Shown: one piece after another, positions 1-5,797 of the stretch
How positions within the stretch are numbered: the stretch's first letter is position 1
Layout of the letters: each line of letters opens with the position of its first letter
Origin: an uncultured Collinsella sp.
Lineage (GTDB): Bacteria; Actinomycetota; Coriobacteriia; Coriobacteriales; Coriobacteriaceae
Assembly: GCA_902465465.1 (NCBI GenBank)
Contig: CABQNF010000070.1
Coordinates: forward strand, 1-5,879
Length of the DNA: 5,879 nt
Direction of reading: 5' to 3'
Notes under the pieces: generated by a model
What the model was told of the DNA's origin: nothing
Seen by the model: the letters and a program-made list of their open reading frames with translations, nothing else
Database searches by the model: none
Program-made: the position numbers and the translations under genes

Positions 1-1056
1 GCCTTGGCCGGCGGGACCCAGACACTTAATTACGGCCTGACGGCAGCGCTCGCTCGAGGCCGCGTCGTTTTCGACCTTGTAGTTGGCGATGGTGTAGTCG
101 GTGAGCTCTGCCTCGGCGCCCAAGGCCGCCGCGGTATGCTCCACGATGCGGCGCATAAGCTCCGGCATTTCCTCGTGGGTTGAATCGCCGTAGGTGCGCA
201 CCGTGCCGGCGAGGTAGGCCGTGCCGGCGATAACGTTGCGCGCGGTGCCGCCGTGCAGCTCGCCGACGGTGATGACGGCCGGCTCGTAGGGGCTGATCTC
301 GCGCGAGACGATGGTCTGCAGGGCGTTGACAATCTCGGCGGCAACCATAACGGCGTCGTGGCCGCGCTGGGGCATGGCGCCGTGGCACGAGGTACCGCGG
401 ACATCGATGCGGAACCAGTCGGTATTGGCCATGCGCGGGCCGGGCTCGCAGCTTACGGTGCCGGCGTCGACCTCGCTCCAGATGTGCGCGGCGTAGGCAC
501 CATCGACGCCGTCGAGCACGCCCGTGCCGATCATGAGTTTGGCGCCTTGGCCGTTTTCCTCACTGGGCTGGAAGACGATGCGGACCTCGCCGTGGATGTC
601 GTCGGTCATGTGGCGCAGGATCTGCAGCGTGCCGAGCATCATGGCGATGTGGCAGTCGTGGCCGCAGGCGTGCATGCAGCCCTCGTTGACGCTGGAGAAA
701 TCCTCGCCGGTCTGCTCGGTGACGGGCAGGGCGTCGATATCCGCACGCAGCAGGATGCGGCGGCGCGGCGTGCCGTCCTCGCGATAGGCGTCGGGCGCGG
801 TGCCGCGAAGGGTCGCCACCAGGCCCGTCTTAAGGGGACGCTCGTAGGGGATATTCATGGCGTCGAGCTGGTTGGCGATGTCGGAAGTCGTGCGCTCTTC
901 GGCGAGGCTCAGCTCCGGGTGCTTATGGAAGTGCCGGCGCTGCTTAATGATGTAGGGTTCAAACTCGGCGGCGATATCTCGGATGGCCGCGGTGACATCG
1001 TCTGCCGCGCGAGCCTCGGTCGCCGCCATAATCTGCTGTGCCTTGGTCTTCGTCAT
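1..1056 (-). CDS. M20-family metal-dependent amidohydrolase/peptidase (N-acyl amino acid or hippurate hydrolase type), C-terminus outside window
   Basis: Reading the minus strand from ATG at 1056-1054 gives 352 open codons that run off the left edge. Visible family blocks are RRHFHKHPELS (residues 40-50), RADIDALPV (104-112), MHACGHDCH (128-136), QPSEE (163-167), AAHIW (189-193) and a dimerisation-domain stretch from about 212 to 320 with GTSCHGAMP (221-229) and ARNVIAGTAYLAGTVRT (272-288). By family knowledge C131, H133, E167 and H191 are metal ligands and E166 is the catalytic base; the last His ligand should lie in the missing C-terminus. Relatives are about 380-400 residues, so roughly 30-60 are cut off. 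They hydrolyse amide bonds of N-acylated amino acids, hippurate or small peptides in the cytoplasm; the substrate here is unknown. The start is supported by AAGGAG (complement of 1067-1072) 10 nt upstream. There is no signal peptide. It is transcribed divergently from the next gene. Confidence 0.93.
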   Translation of the reverse strand, partial: MTKTKAQQIMAATEARAADDVTAAIRDIAAEFEPYIIKQRRHFHKHPELSLAEERTTSDIANQLDAMNIPYERPLKTGLVATLRGTAPDAYREDGTPRRRILLRADIDALPVTEQTGEDFSSVNEGCMHACGHDCHIAMMLGTLQILRHMTDDIHGEVRIVFQPSEENGQGAKLMIGTGVLDGVDGAYAAHIWSEVDAGTVSCEPGPRMANTDWFRIDVRGTSCHGAMPQRGHDAVMVAAEIVNALQTIVSREISPYEPAVITVGELHGGTARNVIAGTAYLAGTVRTYGDSTHEEMPELMRRIVEHTAAALGAEAELTDYTIANYKVENDAASSERCRQAVIKCLGPAGQG

Positions 1057-1107
1057 GGTCGATTTGCTCCTTGCTGGGTTGATCGCAAAATCGTACAGGC
1101 TCTCTCC

Positions 1108-1137
1108 AGTATGCCACCTGCCGCTAGGGCTGGTAAA
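1108..1137 (-). promoter_or_regulatory. Candidate promoter of the M20 amidohydrolase gene
   Basis: On the minus strand, TTTACC (1137-1132) and CATACT (1113-1108) match the sigma-70-type -35 and -10 boxes at 4 of 6 positions each, with an 18-nt spacer. TGG directly before CATACT makes an extended -10. This would give a leader of about 45 nt before the ATG at 1056. The match is modest. I found no equally good promoter for the divergent plus-strand gene in the same 168-nt gap. Confidence 0.3.
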
Positions 1138-1224
1138 GTTGCCGTTTGCCGCTTGGGGTTTTGTTGCAAGGGCGGGGGAGTACACTCGGGGGTGTTGAAT
1201 TTCCTGCCAGAGATGGGGATGCCC

Positions 1225-2862
1225 ATGCAACATATCGATCGGATTATCCGCTCCAAGAACGTCTTTACCGCGCAAGACGGCATCGATACCGCCCGCGAGC
1301 TGGCGATTGCCATCGCAGGCGACCGTATCGTCGCAGTCGGTGCGCCCGATGACGTGATCGCCGCCGCGCCTGCCGCCACGCCGGTTCTCGACTACGGCGA
1401 GCAGTTTGTCTGCCCCGGTTTCCATGACGCTCATCTGCACTTCTTCCATACCTCGGTCGGTTCCTCGCCGTACATGCTCATGGATATGGGCACGTCCGAG
1501 GCGGCACTGGTGCAGCACGCGCTCGAGTTTTCCCAGGACCTGCCCGACGACGCCTGGGTTGTGACGCAGGGCTGGCGCGACTACCGTTGGGACCCGCCCG
1601 AGCATCCTACCAAGGCGTCGCTCGATGCGGCATTCCCCGATCGTCCCTGCGTTATGTATTCGGGCGACGGGCACACGCTTTGGCTCAACGGCCGTGCACT
1701 CGAGGCACTCGGCGTCACGCGCGACAGCGAGCCGCCAGCGGGCGGTAGCTACGACAAAGACGCAAACGGCGAGCTCACGGGCATTGCGCATGAGGCGGCT
1801 GCCATGCAGCTGTTGCCGCGCTGCCTTGAGTGGCTGGGCGAAGGTCGCATCGCAAGCGCTTACGCCGATCAAATGAGGCGCATGGCCGAGCAGGGCATCA
1901 CCTCGATATGCGATATGTCGCTCATGCCCATGCCGGGCTGCGATTTTATCCGCGACGATATCTACGACAAACTGCAGACGGCCGGCAAGTTGGGCATTCG
2001 TGCCCATCTGTTCCCCACGCTGCTGGATGACCAGTCGCGTCTAGAAGAGCTTCAGGTGCGTTACGCGAACAACGTGCTGCTTTCGGCACCGGGTTTTAAG
2101 CAGTTCTTCGATGGCGTGTCGAGTGAACACACGGCATATCTCACCGAGCCCTATACCAATCCGCGCTTCCCGGGCGACCAGGGCCGTCTGACGGTCCCGG
2201 CTGAGCGCATGCGCAAACTGGTTCTGGCGGCCGCGGAGCGCGGTCACACCGTGCGCATCCACGTCATTGGTGACGGTGCGATTCATGCCGCGCTGGATAT
2301 CTTCGAGGAGGCGGCCGATCTGTACGGCCTGCCCCAGCACGGCCATAACACGCTCGAGCACCTGGAGAACCTTCTGCCCGAGGACATCGACCGCCTGCGC
2401 AAGCTCAACGTGGTTGCTTCGAGCCAGCCCTGCCATATCACGCTCGACCCGGGTGGTCCGGAGCGCGATCTGGGCCTGGAGCGCAGCCGCATCATGTGGC
2501 CGTTCGCAACCTATAAGCAGCGCGGCATTCGCCAAGCCTTCGGTACCGACAGCCCTATCACGCCCGTTACCAGCATGAACGTGCTCTACACGGCTATTAC
2601 GCGCCAGGACCCCAAAAGCCACTGGCCCGAGGGCGGCTGGTTGCCGAGCGAGCGCATCGATGCAGCAACGGCTCTGCGCAACTACACCCTGGGCAGCGCC
2701 TATGCAGCGGGCGACGAGCAAAACCTCGGCAGCTTGGAGCCCGGCAAGTACGCCGACCTGGTAGTCCTGGACCAAAACCCGCTCATCATCGACCCCCAAG
2801 AGCTCCAGGCCACCAAGGTTCAGGCCACCTACCTGGCAGGTAACTTAATCTACGAGCGCTAA
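1225..2862 (+). CDS. YtcJ-like metal-dependent amidohydrolase (amidohydrolase family 3)
   Basis: A complete 545-residue cytoplasmic hydrolase of the amidohydrolase superfamily. Family marks in order are an N-terminal beta-sandwich start (IDRIIRSKNVFTA), PGFHDAHLH (64-72, metal ligands H70 and H72), GDGHTLWLN with H150, GFKQFFDG with K292 (possibly the bridging lysine), VRIHVIGD with H346 and D350, LEHLENL with H379, SSQPCH ending at H404, FGTDSP with catalytic Asp D442, and the C-terminal LGSLEPGKYADLVVLD. All metal-site residues appear present, so it should be active. Relatives include Bacillus YtcJ and N-substituted formamide deformylase; the substrate cannot be assigned. The start is uncertain. 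ATG 1225 best fits family alignment and has a weak GGGGA just upstream. ATG 1213 and ATG 1219 are in frame without a good ribosome site. GTG 1192 has GGGGGAG 11 nt upstream. Any in-frame extension further left runs antisense through the M20 gene and is an artefact. A terminator follows 19 nt after the stop. Confidence 0.93.
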   Translation: MQHIDRIIRSKNVFTAQDGIDTARELAIAIAGDRIVAVGAPDDVIAAAPAATPVLDYGEQFVCPGFHDAHLHFFHTSVGSSPYMLMDMGTSEAALVQHALEFSQDLPDDAWVVTQGWRDYRWDPPEHPTKASLDAAFPDRPCVMYSGDGHTLWLNGRALEALGVTRDSEPPAGGSYDKDANGELTGIAHEAAAMQLLPRCLEWLGEGRIASAYADQMRRMAEQGITSICDMSLMPMPGCDFIRDDIYDKLQTAGKLGIRAHLFPTLLDDQSRLEELQVRYANNVLLSAPGFKQFFDGVSSEHTAYLTEPYTNPRFPGDQGRLTVPAERMRKLVLAAAERGHTVRIHVIGDGAIHAALDIFEEAADLYGLPQHGHNTLEHLENLLPEDIDRLRKLNVVASSQPCHITLDPGGPERDLGLERSRIMWPFATYKQRGIRQAFGTDSPITPVTSMNVLYTAITRQDPKSHWPEGGWLPSERIDAATALRNYTLGSAYAAGDEQNLGSLEPGKYADLVVLDQNPLIIDPQELQATKVQATYLAGNLIYER

Positions 2863-2881
2863 GTATTCATGCCGTACCGTT

Positions 2882-2936
2882 AAGCGCGGCTCGGGCAGCC
2901 TTTTTTGGGATAGCGCTCGAGCCGCGTTTGCGTTTT
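2882..2936 (+). terminator. Rho-independent terminator after the amidohydrolase
   Basis: CGCGGCTCGGGC (2885-2896) pairs with GCTCGAGCCGCG (2915-2926), a 12-bp stem with one G-T pair, around an 18-nt loop. The stem is followed by TTTGCGTTTT (2927-2936). AA at 2882-2883 can extend the stem into the first Ts. The loop itself contains a T6 run (2901-2906) preceded by a small alternative hairpin, GGCT (2888-2891) with AGCC (2897-2900). This probably ends the amidohydrolase transcript and isolates it from the chaperonin region. Confidence 0.75.
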
Positions 2937-3118
2937 GGTGGGGATCCGCCATGAGCGTCCCTGCTCTGTTGGATTTGGGTGCGGGGCGGAGGTGCTGCTG
3001 CCCCGCGCTCAATTTGGACACCAGCAATGCTATCTCTTGGTGTTTTGCATACTTCCCATTACAGATTGCATAAAAAGGCTGGGATGTCCTTCCTGATCCT
3101 GATGTACCCCCGCCCGTG
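2937..3118. other. Intergenic stretch without a recognisable gene; one GC hairpin
   Basis: No reading frame here has a credible ribosome site or a recognisable protein. The visible structure is a perfect 7-bp inverted repeat, GCGGGGC (2981-2987) with GCCCCGC (3000-3006), without a following T-run. There is also a direct repeat TTGCAT at 3045-3050 and 3066-3071, spaced 21 nt (two helical turns), and a tandem TCCTGA at 3091-3102. None of these allows a functional call. Confidence 0.5.
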
Positions 3119-3356
3119 CCGTGCAAAAAACGGAGTATTCAGCACCGCGAGCTCTGCCGGTGCCGCTGCGGCTGAGTAACGTTGCGGAGATTGACGTCAT
3201 TTTGGGGTCCGGCGCGGCGCGAAGCATGCCTTTTTGTCCTGGCGGGGTTTGCCTGCCGACTCAAATCGCCGGTCGAAGGCGTCCTTGGGACCAATAAGGT
3301 ATGTCCGGCGCGTATGCAGCCGTCCTGGCTTGCTGAATACTCCCAAAAATGCACGG
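3119..3356. repeat. Pair of inverted copies of a bipartite motif flanking about 186 bp
   Basis: The left arm (3119-3144) reads CCGTGCA, six bases AAAAAC, then GGAGTATTCAGCA. The right arm (3331-3356) is its inverted copy: TGCTGAATACTCC, six bases CAAAAA, then TGCACGG. The 13-bp and 7-bp blocks are perfect inverted repeats at identical spacing, while the six-base spacer is an A-tract on the plus strand in both arms and so does not pair. This preservation of two blocks around an A/T spacer looks like a repeated binding-site or element-end motif. The 186 bp inside contain no convincing gene. They include a palindromic octamer TGACGTCA (3192-3199) and an imperfect direct repeat sharing GTCCGGCGCG (3207-3216, 3303-3312) and GTCCTGGC (3236-3243, 3322-3329). 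Function unknown. Confidence 0.6.
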
Positions 3357-3377
3357 TGCTCCCCAGGGGACCCGTGC
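3351..3377. repeat. Small GC-rich hairpin overlapping the right bipartite motif
   Basis: GCACGG (3351-3356) is an inverted repeat of CCGTGC (3372-3377), with CCCC-A-GGGG (3361-3369) between them. The left half is the conserved GCACGG block of the bipartite motif, so the right arm can pair either with its distant partner at 3119 or locally here. There is no T-run after it, so it is not a normal terminator. Confidence 0.4.
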
Positions 3378-3418
3378 GCGCAGCGAAAACCATACCCACG
3401 TTCCTATCCGCATCGCCA

Positions 3419-3646
3419 TTTTGCTGCACTGACTTTTCTGAATGCCGGACCCGAATTAGTTAACCTAGCTCCCGGGGCGGACCGGAGGGCATGAAGTTTG
3501 TCGCGAGTTCCGCACGCAAAGGAAAGCACTTAATGTGCTTTCCGTCTTGCGCAGGACTGTAGAGCAGCAAATTTCATGCCCTCCGGTCCGCCCCGGGAGC
3601 CACTGCTAAGTTATCCCCCGGCATTCAGAAAATCTAAGTGCCAAAA
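3419..3646. repeat. Large foldback (near-palindromic) intergenic element, possible MITE-like repeat or structured RNA
   Basis: About 228 bp fold back on themselves. The outer arms are 3434-3448 (ending AATGCCGG) with 3618-3632 (starting CCGGCATT), 15 perfect pairs. They extend outward through GCACT (3426-3430) with AGTGC (3637-3641), and TTTTG (3419-3423) with CAAAA (3642-3646). The core arms 3468-3495 and 3573-3600 pair perfectly for 28 bp, and four more pairs follow a G-T. Further in, AGT/ACT, CC/GG and CGCAA/TTGCG segments pair with small bulges. The tip is a perfect 9-bp hairpin, GGAAAGCAC (3521-3529) with GTGCTTTCC (3535-3543), around loop TTAAT. There is no coding capacity and no clear target-site duplication. 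It could be a non-autonomous mobile element, a transcribed hairpin RNA, or a barrier to read-through into groESL. The structure is certain; the identity is not. Confidence 0.8.
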
Positions 3647-3660
3647 AATAAGATTTTTTG
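3642..3660. repeat. A/T-rich perfect hairpin at the edge of the foldback element
   Basis: CAAAAAAT (3642-3649) is an exact inverted repeat of ATTTTTTG (3653-3660) with a three-base AAG loop. It abuts and slightly overlaps the foldback element and lies just upstream of the groES leader. It could act as an AT-rich upstream element for a promoter, as a bend, or as part of a weak terminator. The sequence alone does not decide. Confidence 0.45.
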
Positions 3661-3670
3661 ACTCCGTGTT

Positions 3671-3763
3671 GTATAACCCGCCATTCGTGGGTACCATTCA
3701 ACGCGTACGCAAACAAAAAGGGTTAATTCGCGTGGTATAACCGCGCGGCCCAAAAAGGAGGAG
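3671..3763 (+). promoter_or_regulatory. groESL promoter and leader with repeated GTATAACC motif and imperfect palindrome
   Basis: GTATAACC occurs twice in the same orientation, at 3671-3678 and 3735-3742. The second lies in an extended -10 (TG at 3733-3734, then TATAAC 3736-3741), which would start transcription about 22 nt before groES. No good -35 box is visible. This -10 sits inside an imperfect inverted repeat, CGCG-N-GGT-NNNN-CC-N-CGCG type, at 3729-3747, a plausible operator. TAACCC (3674-3679) and GGGTTA (3720-3725) form another inverted pair, and ATTCG recurs at 3683 and 3726. The ribosome site AAGGAGG (3755-3761) stands 8 nt before the groES ATG. Neither the HrcA operator CIRCE nor the HspR operator is present in this leader. 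The choice of promoter is inference. Confidence 0.45.
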
Positions 3764-3769
3764 ACAAGC

Positions 3770-4063
3770 ATGTCGTCTTTGAAGCCGCTTGCAGATCGTG
3801 TTCTGGTCAAGCCCGACGAGGCCGAGCAGAAGACCGCTTCTGGTCTGTATATCGCCAGCAACGCTCAGGAGAAGCCGCAGCGCGGCACCATCGTTGCCGT
3901 TGGCGCCGGCAAGGTCAATGACAAGGGTGAGCGCATCCCCATGGACGTTCAGGTCGGCGACGTTGTCATCTACGGCAAGTTCGGTGGCAACGAGGTCAAG
4001 GTCGACGGCGAGAAGTATCTGCTCATGCGCGCCGATGACATCTACGCTGTCGTCGAGGCCTAG
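3770..4063 (+). CDS. groES: GroES, 10-kDa co-chaperonin (Cpn10)
   Basis: A complete 97-residue co-chaperonin, the normal family length. Seven copies form the lid that caps the GroEL ring in the cytoplasm, closing the folding chamber during the ATP cycle. The N-terminal signature LKPLADRVLVKPDEAE (residues 4-19) is clear. The mobile loop (about 19-38) carries GLYI in place of the usual GGIVL; its hydrophobic LYI (26-28) is the segment expected to dock on the GroEL apical domain. The barrel strands RGTIVAVGAGK and VGDVVIYGKFGG follow, and the C-terminal LLMRADDIYAVVE is typical. The start is fixed by AAGGAGG 8 nt upstream. It is the first gene of a two-gene operon with groEL, 96 nt ahead of it. 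Codon use is strongly biased, as expected for a highly expressed gene. Confidence 0.98.
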   Translation: MSSLKPLADRVLVKPDEAEQKTASGLYIASNAQEKPQRGTIVAVGAGKVNDKGERIPMDVQVGDVVIYGKFGGNEVKVDGEKYLLMRADDIYAVVEA

Positions 4064-4093
4064 TCTCGTCAGAATCTCTGATTCGTCTTTGAA

Positions 4094-4129
4094 CGCGCCC
4101 GCCGCATAGGACTCGGAAGCGGCGACGCG
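4094..4129 (+). promoter_or_regulatory. Intercistronic hairpin between groES and groEL
   Basis: In the 96-nt gap (4064-4159), CGCG (4094-4097) plus CGCCGC (4100-4105) pair with GCGGCG (4119-4124) plus CGCG (4126-4129): ten pairs with a small internal loop and a 13-nt loop. A competing 6-bp stem, GACTCG (4110-4115) with CGAGTC (4128-4133), uses bases from the loop and the right arm, so the two folds exclude each other. A shorter GAATC-TCT-GATTC hairpin lies at 4072-4084. The T-run is weak and interrupted, so this is not a standard terminator. It may be a partial attenuator or mRNA processing/stability element setting the GroES:GroEL ratio. The groEL ribosome site GGAGGA (4145-4150) remains free. 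Confidence 0.4.
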
Positions 4130-4159
4130 AGTCACATTTCTTTTGGAGGATTACCCACT

Positions 4160-5797
4160 ATGGCAAAGAACATTACGTTCAACACCGATGCCCGCGCTAA
4201 GCTCGCCAAGGGCGTCAACACCCTGGCCGACGCCGTTACCGTCACCATGGGCCCCAAGGGCCGCTACGTTGCGCTGCAGCGCACGTTCGGTGCCCCGACC
4301 ATCACCAACGACGGCGTTTCCGTCGCTAAGGAGATTGAGCTCGAGGACAACATCGAGAACATGGGCGCCCAGCTGGTGAAGGAGGTTGCCACCAAGACCA
4401 ACGACACCGTGGGTGACGGCACCACCACCGCAACCCTGCTCGCCCAGGCCATCGTCAACGACGGCCTGCGCAACGTCGCCGCTGGCGCCAACCCGCTGGC
4501 CATCCGTCGCGGCATCGACAAGGCCGTCAACGCCGCCGTCGCCGAGATGAAGAAGCAGGCCAAGCCGGTCGAGACCAAGGAGCAGATTGCTTCCGTCGGT
4601 ACCATCTCCGCCGGTGACCCCGAGGTCGGCGAGAAGATCGCCGAGGCCATGGAGGTCGTGGGCAAGGACGGCGTCATCACCGTCGAGGATTCCCAGACGT
4701 TCGACATCACCATCGACACCGTCGAGGGCATGCAGTTCGACAAGGGCTATGTCTCCGCTTACTTCGTCACGGATAACGACCGCATGGAGGCCGTGATGAA
4801 GGATCCGTACATCCTCATCACCGACCAGAAGATCTCCAGCGTTCAGGACATCATGCCTGTTCTCGAGGCTGTCCAGCGCGCCGGCCGTGGCCTGCTCATC
4901 ATCGCTGAGGACATCGACGGCGAGGCCCTGCCCACCCTGGTCCTCAACAAGATCCGTGGCGCTCTCAACGTCTGCGCCGTCAAGGCTCCGGGCTACGGCG
5001 ATCGCCGCAAGCGCATCCTCGAGGACATCGCCGTCCTTACCGGTGGCCAGGCCGCTCTGGACGAGCTGGGCGTGAAGGTCGCAGACATCACCGCCGATAT
5101 GCTCGGTACCGCTAAGTCCGTCACCATCTCCAAGGACAACACCGTCGTCGTTGGCGGCGCTGGTTCCAAGGAGGCCATCGACGCCCGCATCGCTCAGATC
5201 AAGGGCGAGATGGAGAACACCACCTCTGACTTCGACCGCGAGAAGCTCCAGGAGCGCCTGGCCAAGCTCTCCGGTGGCGTTGCCGTCATCAAGGTTGGCG
5301 CTGCTACCGAGTCCGAGCTCAAGGAGATCAAGCATCGCGTCGAGGATGCCCTGCAGGCAACCCGAGCTGCTGTCGAGGAGGGCATTGTCGCCGGTGGCGG
5401 CGTCGCCTTCATGGACGCTGTTCCTGCGCTCGATGCTGTCGAGATCGACGACCCCGAGGAGAAGATCGGCGTCGACATCGTCAAGAAGGCTCTGACCGCT
5501 CCGGTCGCTACCATCGCCAAGAACGCTGGCTTTGAGGGCGCTGTCGTGGTCGACAAGGTTGCCGAGCTGCCCGCCGGCCAGGGTCTCAACTCTGCCAACG
5601 GCGAGTGGGGCGACATGATCGAGATGGGCGTCCTCGACCCCGTCAAGGTCAGCCGCGTCACCCTGCAGAACGCTGCTTCCGTCGCCAGCCTGATCCTCAT
5701 CACCGAGGCTACCGTCTCCGATGTGCCCAAGAATACTCAGCTTGAGGACGCTATCGCTGCTGCCACCGCTGGTCAGCAGGGCGGCGGTATGTACTAA
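4160..5797 (+). CDS. groEL: GroEL, 60-kDa chaperonin (Cpn60)
   Basis: A complete 545-residue chaperonin (E. coli GroEL is 548). It forms double seven-membered rings that bind unfolded proteins and fold them in an ATP-driven chamber with GroES. Catalytic residues are present: D51 in TITNDGVS, D86 in GDGTTTA and D396 in RVEDAL (E. coli D52, D87, D398), plus the nucleotide-binding VAGGG near 411-415. Apical residues that bind substrate and GroES are conserved in character: Y197, Y201 and F202, M232 and L235, L257, V261 and L262. Domains run equatorial (about 1-132 and 407-545), intermediate and apical (about 190-373). The start is set by GGAGGA 9 nt upstream. Small departures are GRYVALQRT in place of GRNVVL near residue 34, and a short GQQGGGMY tail without long GGM repeats. 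Both look like lineage variation. No terminator is visible before the window ends. Confidence 0.99.
   Translation: MAKNITFNTDARAKLAKGVNTLADAVTVTMGPKGRYVALQRTFGAPTITNDGVSVAKEIELEDNIENMGAQLVKEVATKTNDTVGDGTTTATLLAQAIVNDGLRNVAAGANPLAIRRGIDKAVNAAVAEMKKQAKPVETKEQIASVGTISAGDPEVGEKIAEAMEVVGKDGVITVEDSQTFDITIDTVEGMQFDKGYVSAYFVTDNDRMEAVMKDPYILITDQKISSVQDIMPVLEAVQRAGRGLLIIAEDIDGEALPTLVLNKIRGALNVCAVKAPGYGDRRKRILEDIAVLTGGQAALDELGVKVADITADMLGTAKSVTISKDNTVVVGGAGSKEAIDARIAQIKGEMENTTSDFDREKLQERLAKLSGGVAVIKVGAATESELKEIKHRVEDALQATRAAVEEGIVAGGGVAFMDAVPALDAVEIDDPEEKIGVDIVKKALTAPVATIAKNAGFEGAVVVDKVAELPAGQGLNSANGEWGDMIEMGVLDPVKVSRVTLQNAASVASLILITEATVSDVPKNTQLEDAIAAATAGQQGGGMY

Noticed and set aside
253..1212. N-terminal extension of the plus-strand amidohydrolase, giving an 869-residue protein
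   Set aside because: The first 320 or so codons are the mirror frame of the M20 gene, whose own strand shows clear catalytic motifs. The amidohydrolase family begins near 1225.
2041..2799. A 252-codon minus-strand frame inside the amidohydrolase gene
   Set aside because: It is a codon-registered mirror of the real gene, without a ribosome site or recognisable motifs.
2979..3494. Several 60-96 codon frames on both strands of the intergenic region
   Set aside because: They overlap each other and the inverted-repeat arms, lack ribosome sites, have odd composition and match no family I know. The repeats explain the openness better.
3521..3543. Possible CIRCE operator, because AGCACT and GTGCT are present in inverted orientation
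   Set aside because: The spacer is 5 nt where CIRCE has 9, the outer bases do not match the consensus, and it is the tip of the foldback element, over 200 nt from groES.
3601..3609. CACTGCTAA, similar to the right half of CIRCE
   Set aside because: Seven of nine bases match, but there is no left half at the required distance.
3658..3663. TTGACT as a -35 box for groESL
   Set aside because: No -10-like hexamer lies 16-18 nt downstream; the nearest TATAAC is only 8 nt away.
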